This document shows, in pieces, positions 1 through 5,336 of a DNA stretch of 5,336 nucleotides. Origin of the DNA: Thiomargarita sp. (GTDB taxonomy: Bacteria > Pseudomonadota > Gammaproteobacteria > Beggiatoales > Beggiatoaceae). The notes under the pieces are model-generated. The model searched no databases. It was not told the origin of the DNA and was given only the letters and a program-made list of their open reading frames with translations. The position numbers and the translations under genes are program-made. The stretch lies in the NCBI GenBank assembly GCA_023144675.1, contig JAGLFE010000232.1:1-5336 (forward strand), given 5' to 3'. Position 1 is the stretch's first letter. Each line of letters opens with the position of its first letter.

Positions 1-112
1 TTTGTTCAGGACTACCCTATTTTTTTCTCGTTCCCAAACTCGGTTTTTATTGCTCCAAAACTCTGTTTGGGACCGCCTTTTTAGATATACTTCTAACGGT
101 AATAAACTAAAT
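1..112. other. Non-coding region downstream of the transporter gene
   Basis: This stretch follows the stop codon of the TauE/SafE-Usp gene, and no coding frame of note crosses it. Its one visible structure is the inverted repeat pair at 32-72. Read on the minus strand, the potential hairpin is followed by an A-run (complement of the T-run at 20-27), not a U-run, so it is not a classical rho-independent terminator for the transporter gene. Read on the plus strand, the hairpin is followed within a few bases by TTTTT at 78-82, so weak termination of a plus-strand transcript entering from the left is possible. That gene, if any, lies outside the window. Confidence 0.6.
32..72. repeat. REPIN-like pair of inverted 16-base repeats
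   Basis: Bases 32-47 on the plus strand read TCCCAAACTCGGTTTT. Bases 57-72 read on the minus strand give TCCCAAACAGAGTTTT. The two match at 13 of 16 positions; the three differences are all in the centre, and 9 bases separate the copies. Each copy is itself a small imperfect palindrome, AAAC-NNN-GTTT, and the outer 8 bases (32-39 and 65-72) pair perfectly. Two short palindromic units in inverted orientation just after a gene is the arrangement of REP doublets (REPINs), which are spread by RAYT transposases. This reading is inferred from structure only: no other copy and no transposase is in the window. Confidence 0.55.
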
Positions 113-2389
113 TTAAGTTTTAGCTACTAAAACAGCACACTTTGCATAACTAATAATATAATCCGAAACACTTCCCATAATTACTTTATCTAAACCAGTA
201 CGTCCATGACTGCCCACAATAATTAAGTTTACTTGCTTAACTTCAGCAATTTCTAAAATAGATTGCGCTGGATTACCACTCAAAATTTTAGTTTCGATAG
301 AAAAATTACCTTCTTGATTCATAAAGCTTTCTGTGCGTTTAATTAATTTAACCGCTTCGATATGTTGCCCTTCACGTAATTCTTCAGTATGTTGTAATAC
401 ACAAACTAATAAAATTGGGGCATTAAGATGTCTAGCAATTTTAATTGTCGCATTAGCAGCAATATCGCCATAACGGGAACCATCAATCGCCACCAAAATT
501 TTTTTATTTTGAATTTGAACTGATTCAGGCACAACTAATACATTACAATAGGAATGCCCAATTACTTTAGCCGTGTTGCTACCAATCATAACTCGTTTTA
601 ATCCAGTATAACCACGCCGTCCCATAACAACTAGATCAACTTTTTTTCTCTCAGCTTCCTCTATAATTTCATGATAAATCTTAACCCCATGACATACATT
701 AATATCACAATTAATCCCAGCATCCTCAGCTTTAATTTTTAATTTTTCTAAATGAGTATGGGCATCTTTATTTTCTTTTTCAAATATTTGACGTACCAAA
801 GATTCATGTTCAGCATTCGTTACAACTACAGACATAGCATACAAATGCCCTTCAATTTTTTGTACTAATTTAATTGCTTCCTTTTCCGCACCCAAGCTAA
901 ATTTGGAACGATCACTAACCAGCAAAATTTTTTCAAAGCGTTTAGTAGGCGATAATTGCGTAATTGAAGTTGGATAATATTCCTCTTCCTCTTCAGCTGG
1001 TATAATTTCAGTCTGATTATCTGTAATTAAATAACGATAAGCTTGCACGAAAGCATAAAGAATTACCACTAATCCAACCACTAAAGCCAAAATTAAACTA
1101 ATAAAACTAATTTGATTTAATACAGAAATCACTGATTCAGACAGGGGTGAAATTTTCCCTAAATCTGATAAATAGACGGGTATTTTGAATCCTTGATTAA
1201 TTAATATTAACAGCATAAGCGAACTAATTACCGCTTTTGACAAATAATTTTTGGCATAAGTTGCACTGATAATACCAAGTTGAATCCCGAATAAAGAACC
1301 AGCTAAAATAATCATAGCTAATCGAATATCAACAAAACCATTTATCGCATATTGAATTGTGCCAACAAGTCCCATAATAAAAGCAATAAGTAATTCGGTC
1401 GCTGTTGCCATTAAAATCGGTACACCCAATATATAAATCATCGCTGGTGTGCCAAAAAAACTCCCAACGGCAATGCTTGCAGTTAATAAGCCAGTAATTA
1501 AACCAAGTGGAATAATAAATAGCACAGAAATACGATTGCCTAAACTGGGTAAATAAACCATAGTACCAGGAATATTGATGGATTGTAGCCAATTAGCTAT
1601 TTTACTGGTTTTTTCAGTCTGAATATCATTATCATGTTGATTATAAGCTTTTATAGCAGCGTAAATATAATAAATCCCCACGATAACCAATACCGTAACA
1701 AAAATTATAGCCACATATAAACCTGAACCTAAATTACCAAAAGTATCTTTAATTTGCGTTTGTAATTTAATACCGTACCAAATACCAATAGCCGCACTTC
1801 CACCCATAATAAAAGATAGTTTAATGTCAATCGCCCCCGATTTTGCCCGTTTCAAAACTCCAATTGAAGCCCGTGGAAATTTATGGCAAATATTACTCGC
1901 AACTGCAATAATTGGTGGAATTCCCATAGCTATCATAGCTGGAGTTAGGATAAAAGCACCGCTGGAACCAATGAATCCGCTAACTAAACCCGCTATAAAA
2001 CCAATGAAAAGTAAAAATAACACTTGTTTTAATTGTAATTTAGGGAAACTGTTTATTTTAAAGATTAAAGAAGCTTTATTCCCAGTTTCATCAGTAACGG
2101 TAATGATTTCTTCATGCGACTGTTCAGGTGCAATATAGGTAATTTTAGAACCAGAACCGACTATTTTCCCATGAGTTGCAACCCAAGTTAGTTTTCCTGT
2201 AGTACCTAATATTTCTAAACGTAGTTTTTCTTTGGTATTAACATTAGGATGTAGAGGAGTAAAAATAAGTTGATTAGTATGACTAATCTCTGCGGATAGA
2301 GTAGTTGTATCTGCTTGGGAGAAATTACTGGTTAAAAATAGTGCAAGAATAAATAATATAGAGTTAATAGGGGCTAGTTTGATATTCAT
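113..2389 (-). CDS. TauE/SafE-family anion exporter fused to two universal stress protein domains
   Basis: Probable inner-membrane exporter of sulfite, sulfonates or a related anion, with a built-in cytoplasmic sensor or regulatory half. Residues 1-26 look like a signal peptide (hydrophobic core 9-20, likely cleavage after SQA). Residues about 40-112 resemble an Ig-like beta domain, expected in the periplasm. Residues about 122-450 are the TauE/SafE permease, with its two half-repeats visible as GLVSGFIGSSGAFILTPAM (134-152) and GLLTASIAVGSFFGTPAMI (300-318). An acidic linker with EEEEE at 466-470 leads to Usp domain 1 (about 484-621) and Usp domain 2 (about 628-757). Both Usp domains keep the ATP-binding pattern G-2x-G-9x-G-S (G590, G593, G603-S604; G726, G729, G739-S740) and an Asp at the end of the first strand (D493, D636). 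The usual TauE/SafE protein is about 250-300 aa with no Usp part. The ATG overlaps the stop of the upstream 77-aa gene (TAATG) and has no Shine-Dalgarno sequence, so translation is probably coupled. The family call is firm; the substrate is unknown. Confidence 0.9.
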   Translation of the reverse strand: MNIKLAPINSILFILALFLTSNFSQADTTTLSAEISHTNQLIFTPLHPNVNTKEKLRLEILGTTGKLTWVATHGKIVGSGSKITYIAPEQSHEEIITVTDETGNKASLIFKINSFPKLQLKQVLFLLFIGFIAGLVSGFIGSSGAFILTPAMIAMGIPPIIAVASNICHKFPRASIGVLKRAKSGAIDIKLSFIMGGSAAIGIWYGIKLQTQIKDTFGNLGSGLYVAIIFVTVLVIVGIYYIYAAIKAYNQHDNDIQTEKTSKIANWLQSINIPGTMVYLPSLGNRISVLFIIPLGLITGLLTASIAVGSFFGTPAMIYILGVPILMATATELLIAFIMGLVGTIQYAINGFVDIRLAMIILAGSLFGIQLGIISATYAKNYLSKAVISSLMLLILINQGFKIPVYLSDLGKISPLSESVISVLNQISFISLILALVVGLVVILYAFVQAYRYLITDNQTEIIPAEEEEEYYPTSITQLSPTKRFEKILLVSDRSKFSLGAEKEAIKLVQKIEGHLYAMSVVVTNAEHESLVRQIFEKENKDAHTHLEKLKIKAEDAGINCDINVCHGVKIYHEIIEEAERKKVDLVVMGRRGYTGLKRVMIGSNTAKVIGHSYCNVLVVPESVQIQNKKILVAIDGSRYGDIAANATIKIARHLNAPILLVCVLQHTEELREGQHIEAVKLIKRTESFMNQEGNFSIETKILSGNPAQSILEIAEVKQVNLIIVGSHGRTGLDKVIMGSVSDYIISYAKCAVLVAKT

Positions 2390-2391
2390 TA
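2387..2391 (-). promoter_or_regulatory. TAATG stop-start overlap (translational coupling)
   Basis: The TAA stop of the 77-aa gene (2391-2389) and the ATG of the transporter gene (2389-2387) share one base. No purine-rich ribosome-binding site precedes this ATG; the bases before it are almost all A and T. A ribosome finishing the small protein could therefore restart directly on the transporter. This ties the amounts of the two membrane proteins together and supports a shared function. Confidence 0.8.
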
Positions 2392-2622
2392 TTTTTGTAT
2401 AAATTTTGTTTTAATACCTAATACATTCCAAAAATAATGAGTGAATGCACCATGAATAAATGAAAAGAGAAAAGCAATACTCACTGGAATAATAAAGTAC
2501 CATCCGCCTTGGGTGGATAACTCTAAAATTGGTTCATTAAAATAATATAATAAGAAATAGAAAATGGCACTAAATAATCCAAGCAGAATAGTTTGTATTA
2601 AAAGATTGGTTCTATTGTCCAT
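2389..2622 (-). CDS. Small two-helix membrane protein, likely partner of the TauE/SafE-Usp exporter
   Basis: A 77-aa protein that I cannot assign to a named family. It has two hydrophobic segments, about residues 8-27 and 41-62, joined by a short polar loop containing STQGGWYF. The stretch from GGWYF to HGAFTHYFW, with aromatic residues and two His (57 and 62) at the end of helix 2, looks like constrained rather than random sequence. By the positive-inside rule the basic C-terminus (K72, K74, K77) would be cytoplasmic, making a hairpin with both ends inside. An in-frame TAA 15 bases upstream rules out a longer product. No Shine-Dalgarno sequence precedes the ATG, and a 7-bp inverted repeat covers it. 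The one-base overlap with the exporter gene suggests an accessory subunit or assembly factor for that transporter. It is real by coupling and composition; its role is inferred. Confidence 0.8.
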   Translation of the reverse strand: MDNRTNLLIQTILLGLFSAIFYFLLYYFNEPILELSTQGGWYFIIPVSIAFLFSFIHGAFTHYFWNVLGIKTKFIQK

Positions 2623-2639
2623 AATGAAGTACCATTATG
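2620..2639 (-). promoter_or_regulatory. Inverted repeat covering the start codon of the 77-aa gene
   Basis: On the minus strand, CATAATG (2639-2633) and CATTATG (2626-2620) are perfect 7-base reverse complements separated by the 6 bases GTACTT. The ATG of the 77-aa gene is the end of the second arm. In RNA this could form a hairpin that hides the start codon; in DNA it could be an operator for a dimeric repressor. The stem has only two G-C pairs, so a stable RNA structure at moderate temperature is not certain. No Shine-Dalgarno sequence is visible nearby, which makes start-codon access more important. Confidence 0.45.
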
Positions 2640-2694
2640 TTGAGAAAGGGAGATAAACTAAATGAATTAATTTACCATTGACATAAGAATAAAT
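2623..2694 (-). other. Intergenic region between exeA-like gene and 77-aa gene
   Basis: These 72 bases lie between the stop of the ExeA-like gene and the start of the small membrane protein. Apart from the start-codon inverted repeat, I see no hairpin followed by a T-run on the minus strand and no convincing -35/-10 pair. The downstream pair could be read through from exeA or have its own undetected promoter. The gap is larger than others in the cluster, so a transcription boundary here is possible. Confidence 0.4.
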
Positions 2695-4449
2695 TCATTC
2701 TTCTTTAATTAAATTAATTACTGGTGTATAAAAAAGTAAAGGTAAAGTGTTTGAAAACGATTGCAATATAAGCATTGTTTGTTCACCAACAATACCATCT
2801 GCTTCAAGATTATGTTTAGTTTGAAAATCTACAACCCGATTTTTTAAAGTATAATCAAATCTGGCAGATAAATTACTAAGTTCACTGTATCGTCCTTCAT
2901 GATGATTTAGATGTTTCCTAATCCAAATAACTGCATCATTTACAAGTCCTCTTTTCATCACTGGTATCGGCATTGCAGGCGGTTGCCAAAGTAATAAAAA
3001 TTGACCTAACCATAATTGATTTAATTCTTGAATAGAAAATTGATAACTCTTTTCTAAAATACTAATGCTTACTTTATCATCTCCAGAAAAACCTGTAATT
3101 ACCAAATGATGTTGCGCACCGTTACCCATAACCAATTCTAAAATAGCTGGACGATTCAAACTACGGATATCATTCCAAGTACCTGTCCTAAGTAAACAAG
3201 TTAAGCCTCTACTTGCAGCCCGTTCACAAGCTTTAGTTCCTTTAAGATTATTATAATCCAATCCCCAAAGATGAAATAGCGTTATAAAAGCTGATTGTGT
3301 TTTAGCAGTTGGTAATATTTCTAATAAATTAACTGGTTTTGGTTTAAGTTCAACAATGGGTTCTTCTTTTGGAATAGCATTAGTTTCAGTAATATCTATT
3401 TCTATTTCATTTGGCTGACTTATAGTAATAGTTTCTGATGTATTAGTTTCTAATGATATTTTTTGTTTATAATTTACTGGAGCAAAGTATTTCGTAACTG
3501 GAGTCAAAAACTTATGCTGCATTAAATCATTAAATGTTTGATTTTCCGATAAATAGCCTAATTTCCATGCTGACATCATTAATGTAAAAACCATAATTAA
3601 AAAAACTGCAGATGTTTTTAAAATGGAAATAGCTTGAATATTTTCGCCACGTACTTCTTTGGTTGCTTTATTAACAATCCGATTATTTATCTGTTTTTTA
3701 CCTTTTACATAGCCACCTAATAAAGCCCGATCACAGATAATATTAATTAAGCGAGGAATACCTTTTGAATGTTGATAAATAAGACGTACGGCTGATTTTA
3801 AAAAAATAGTTTCGTGGCTACCACTAATAGCTAAACGGTGTTGAATATAAGCTAGAGTATCTTTGAAGGAAAGTGGGGATAAGAAGTAACGAGCGGTAAT
3901 TCTTTGAGCTAATTGACGTAAATTATTGCGTTTAATTAATTTATTTAACTCAGGTTGACCAACTAAAATAATTTGGAGTAATTTTTGGTCAGATGTTTCC
4001 AAATTAGTTAATAATCGAACTTGTTCTAAAACATCAGTACTTAAATTTTGAGCTTCATCAAGAATTAATACCGTTTTTCGCCCAACTGAATTAGCTGTCA
4101 ATAAATAACTAGCCAAAATATCAATATAATTTTTTAAGGTAAAATCTTTGGCATTATAATCAATTCTAAGCTCATCAAATATATTGGCTAATAATTCTAA
4201 TGAGGATAAACGTGGATTAAGAAGGAGTGCTACATCAACTGTATCAGGCAATTGTTCAATTAAACAACGACATAGGGTAGTTTTACCAGTTCCGACTTCT
4301 CCAGTTAGAAGTACAAAACCTGGTCCCTCACTAACTCCATAAGACAAATGCGCTAAAGCTTCACGATGGCATACGCTTAAATAAAGATAATTTGGATCAG
4401 GAGTAATAGAAAATGGTGCGGCTTTCAGCCCAAAATGTGCTGTGTACAT
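2695..4449 (-). CDS. exeA: ExeA/GspA-like AAA+ ATPase with C39-like and peptidoglycan-binding domains
   Basis: A 584-aa bitopic inner-membrane protein. Family knowledge: Aeromonas ExeA works with ExeB to bind peptidoglycan and help assemble the type II secretion secretin. Residues 1-265 are the cytoplasmic ATPase: family start MYTAHFGLKAAPFSITPDP, Walker A GEVGTGKT (50-57), Walker B VLILDEAQ (127-134), sensor-like GQPEL (164-168), and a likely arginine-finger region RQLAQRITAR (178-187). One transmembrane helix lies at about 277-295. A Thr/Glu/Pro-rich linker (about 330-375) leads to a degenerate C39-peptidase-like periplasmic domain (about 380-490) with C408 and C418, possibly a disulfide, and QHHLVITG (446-453); no catalytic Cys is seen at its start. 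A PG_binding_1 domain covers about 497-565 (VDFQTKHNLEADGIVGEQT). Length fits the family. An in-frame TGA 10-12 bases upstream fixes the ATG, which has no Shine-Dalgarno sequence. No exeB/gspB lies beside it, so the symbol rests on domain order alone. Confidence 0.85.
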   Translation of the reverse strand: MYTAHFGLKAAPFSITPDPNYLYLSVCHREALAHLSYGVSEGPGFVLLTGEVGTGKTTLCRCLIEQLPDTVDVALLLNPRLSSLELLANIFDELRIDYNAKDFTLKNYIDILASYLLTANSVGRKTVLILDEAQNLSTDVLEQVRLLTNLETSDQKLLQIILVGQPELNKLIKRNNLRQLAQRITARYFLSPLSFKDTLAYIQHRLAISGSHETIFLKSAVRLIYQHSKGIPRLINIICDRALLGGYVKGKKQINNRIVNKATKEVRGENIQAISILKTSAVFLIMVFTLMMSAWKLGYLSENQTFNDLMQHKFLTPVTKYFAPVNYKQKISLETNTSETITISQPNEIEIDITETNAIPKEEPIVELKPKPVNLLEILPTAKTQSAFITLFHLWGLDYNNLKGTKACERAASRGLTCLLRTGTWNDIRSLNRPAILELVMGNGAQHHLVITGFSGDDKVSISILEKSYQFSIQELNQLWLGQFLLLWQPPAMPIPVMKRGLVNDAVIWIRKHLNHHEGRYSELSNLSARFDYTLKNRVVDFQTKHNLEADGIVGEQTMLILQSFSNTLPLLFYTPVINLIKEE

Positions 4450-4471
4450 GTAGAAAAATCAATTGCATAGA

Positions 4472-5035
4472 TTACTTTATATTTATAATTTTAGCATCAA
4501 TATAACTAATTAACCCGTTTGGTGCTTTCATATGAAAAAGACTAAATTCAACATATTCTTTTCTTTTTATAAAAGCATAATTGTTTGTTTCCTTTTTTAT
4601 TTCCATATCATCTTTATTCTTATATTCTTTGAATCGTTCCAACACAGTATCTGAACTTGCTTCTACGTATTGTTTTTGAACACAAAAAATTTGCCCAACA
4701 CTAGGAAAATATGTAAAAGTAATATTATTAATACGGTCATCATTAATAATTATTAAATCATAAATTTTTACTTTCTCATTTTCTAAATTATTTGATAATA
4801 AATCATCAGTTCCTAACCACCAAGAATACCAGCCTTTTTGTAAAGCAAATGAGTATTGATTAATGATTTCTTTCTTAGTTGAAATAGAAATATGATCAAA
4901 TTTAAATTCTTTTTCTATTTGAGAAAATATCTTTTTTTCATCTTCAGATATAGTGCTTTCTTCGCCCAAAGCAATTACTATATTTGAAATAGAAAAACAT
5001 ATACCTATGGTTAATAATTGAATTATTTTTAACAT
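4472..5035 (-). CDS. Hypothetical secreted protein
   Basis: A 187-aa protein that I do not recognise. Residues 1-22 form a good signal peptide (K3, hydrophobic core 4-21, likely cleavage after VIA at 20-22), with no lipobox, so the mature protein should be periplasmic or secreted rather than a lipoprotein. The mature part is mixed charged and aromatic sequence: a Lys/Glu-rich, probably helical stretch (about 29-60), then KGWYSWWLG (67-75), then alternating strands (about 89-120) with a single Cys at 118, a second charged segment (about 131-150) and a beta-rich end. There is no enzyme motif and no further membrane span. It has the clearest ribosome-binding site in the window. It lies 41 bases after tRNA-Leu and 22 bases before the exeA-like gene, so cotranscription with exeA is likely, but a role in secretion is only a guess. 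Signal peptide, RBS and spacing make it a real gene. Confidence 0.75.
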   Translation of the reverse strand: MLKIIQLLTIGICFSISNIVIALGEESTISEDEKKIFSQIEKEFKFDHISISTKKEIINQYSFALQKGWYSWWLGTDDLLSNNLENEKVKIYDLIIINDDRINNITFTYFPSVGQIFCVQKQYVEASSDTVLERFKEYKNKDDMEIKKETNNYAFIKRKEYVEFSLFHMKAPNGLISYIDAKIINIK

Positions 5036-5042
5036 ATAATTT

Positions 5043-5048
5043 ATCCTT
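5043..5048 (-). promoter_or_regulatory. Ribosome-binding site of the 187-aa gene
   Basis: The minus strand reads AAGGAT here, 7 bases before the ATG at 5035-5033. It is the only good Shine-Dalgarno sequence before any coding start in this window; the other three genes have AT-rich leaders without one. It supports the chosen start. Confidence 0.7.
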
Positions 5049-5076
5049 TTATCCTATTATTTATAAGAAGATGGGA

Positions 5077-5164
5077 TGGTGCCCGGGGCCAGACTCGAAC
5101 TGGCATGGTGTTGCCACCGAGGGATTTTAAGTCCCTTGCGTCTACCAAATTTCGCCACCCGGGC
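5077..5164 (-). tRNA. leuZ: tRNA-Leu (anticodon UAA)
   Basis: An 88-base class II tRNA with CCA encoded (CCA at 5079-5077). The acceptor arms GCCCGGG (5164-5158) and CCCGGGC (5087-5081) pair fully, and the discriminator is A, as required for Leu. The anticodon arm is AGGGA-CTTAAAA-TCCCT, giving UAA. The long variable arm has a GGTG/CACC stem with a GCAA loop, typical of Leu. The T arm GCCAG-TTCGAGT-CTGGC pairs perfectly. It is third in the Gly-Cys-Leu cluster, 13 bases after tRNA-Cys. No hairpin plus T-run follows it before the next gene. Confidence 0.96.
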
Positions 5165-5177
5165 ATAAAAATAATTA

Positions 5178-5248
5178 AGGCTGAAGACGGAATCGAACCG
5201 ACGTACACGGCTTTGCAGGCCGCTGCATAACCACTCTGCCATTCAGCC
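5178..5248 (-). tRNA. cysT: tRNA-Cys (anticodon GCA), CCA not encoded
   Basis: A 71-base tRNA. The acceptor GGCTGAA (5248-5242) pairs with TTCAGCC (5185-5179), and the discriminator is T, as expected for Cys. The anticodon arm GCGGC-CTGCAAA-GCCGT gives anticodon GCA. The T arm GTCGG-TTCGATT-CCGTC has a U-U mismatch at its second pair. After the discriminator the gene continues TAATT rather than CCA, so the tail must be added by tRNA nucleotidyltransferase, unlike both neighbouring tRNAs. Otherwise the fold is normal and the gene is in its expected cluster position, so it is probably functional. Confidence 0.95.
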
Positions 5249-5312
5249 ATAAACTGATATATTACGAAATTAATTATAATGACATTTAAATATTTAATAT
5301 CGTATAAAAAAC
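5249..5312 (-). other. AT-rich spacer between tRNA-Gly and tRNA-Cys
   Basis: These 64 bases are almost entirely A and T and hold no coding frame. A TATAAT-like hexamer is present around 5275-5280, but it lacks a matching -35 box on either strand. The spacer is most simply read as the processed region between two tRNAs of one primary transcript. Confidence 0.5.
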
Positions 5313-5336
5313 TGGAGCGGGAAACGAGACTCGAAC
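5313..5336 (-). tRNA. glyW: tRNA-Gly, 3' part only (cut by window edge)
   Basis: The last 24 bases read on the minus strand give the T loop TTCGAGT, the T-stem strand CTCGT, the acceptor strand TTCCCGC, discriminator T and encoded CCA (5315-5313). This matches the 3' end of the gammaproteobacterial tRNA-Gly(GCC) that heads the glyW-cysT-leuZ cluster. The anticodon is outside the window, so the Gly identity rests on the acceptor and T-arm match and on cluster order. Confidence 0.85.

Noticed and set aside
20..72. Rho-independent terminator for the transporter gene
   Set aside because: On the minus strand the hairpin is followed by A residues rather than U residues, and its loop is 25 bases long.
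1329..1592. Open frame of 87 codons on the minus strand inside the transporter gene
   Set aside because: It overlaps the TauE domain in another frame, and its translation is Cys/Trp/Tyr-rich with no sensible motif.
1824..2138. Open frame of 104 codons on the plus strand
   Set aside because: It is antisense to conserved TauE coding sequence, has no ribosome-binding site, and its product resembles no known family.
2678..2683. Perfect TTGACA on the plus strand
   Set aside because: No -10 box lies 16-18 bases downstream, and it would point antisense into exeA.
5077..5100. Possible island attachment site at the 3' end of tRNA-Leu
   Set aside because: No second copy of the tRNA-Leu end, no integrase and no island-type gene are in the window; the AGACTCGAAC shared with tRNA-Gly is just the conserved T-loop region.
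5041..5250. Two overlapping open frames on the minus strand (5041-5250 and 5057-5242)
   Set aside because: They run through the tRNA-Cys and tRNA-Leu genes; the predicted peptides are translations of tRNA sequence.
5275..5280. TATAAT hexamer between tRNA-Gly and tRNA-Cys
   Set aside because: The hexamer is part of a small AT palindrome in a nearly pure AT spacer, and no -35 element is found at the right distance on either strand.

Overview
This is an AT-rich stretch in which every supported gene lies on the minus strand. The tRNA order Gly-Cys-Leu (transcribed right to left) matches the glyW-cysT-leuZ cluster of Gammaproteobacteria. The next large gene encodes an ExeA/GspA-type ATPase, a protein of Gram-negative proteobacteria with a peptidoglycan-spanning type II secretion system. 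I infer a low-GC gammaproteobacterium. A sulfur-oxidising lineage is possible because of the TauE/SafE exporter, but the window alone cannot settle that.

Layout in transcription order, right to left. (1) 5313-5336: 3' end of tRNA-Gly, cut by the window edge. (2) 5178-5248: tRNA-Cys(GCA), without an encoded CCA. (3) 5077-5164: tRNA-Leu(UAA). (4) 4472-5035: an unrecognised secreted protein of 187 aa, starting 41 bases after tRNA-Leu with no visible terminator between. (5) 2695-4449: exeA-like ATPase, membrane and peptidoglycan-binding protein. (6) 2389-2622: a two-helix membrane protein of 77 aa, with an inverted repeat over its start codon. (7) 113-2389: a 758-aa fusion of signal peptide, Ig-like domain, TauE/SafE permease and two universal-stress-protein domains, joined to the 77-aa gene by a TAATG stop-start overlap. 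(8) 1-112: non-coding, holding a REPIN-like pair of inverted repeats.

How the genes relate. The 77-aa protein and the transporter fusion are almost certainly translated together and probably act together in the inner membrane: anion export by the TauE domain, with the two cytoplasmic Usp domains as likely nucleotide-responsive regulators. The ExeA-like protein would hydrolyse ATP in the cytoplasm and bind peptidoglycan in the periplasm to help place a secretin, but its usual partner gene exeB/gspB is not next to it here. No promoter or rho-independent terminator could be convincingly placed anywhere in the cluster.

I see no CRISPR array, transposase, phage gene or defence system. The points most worth checking are the transporter-Usp fusion with its small partner, the hairpin over the small gene's start, the REPIN-like repeat, the tRNA-to-mRNA junction, and the odd tRNA-Cys.
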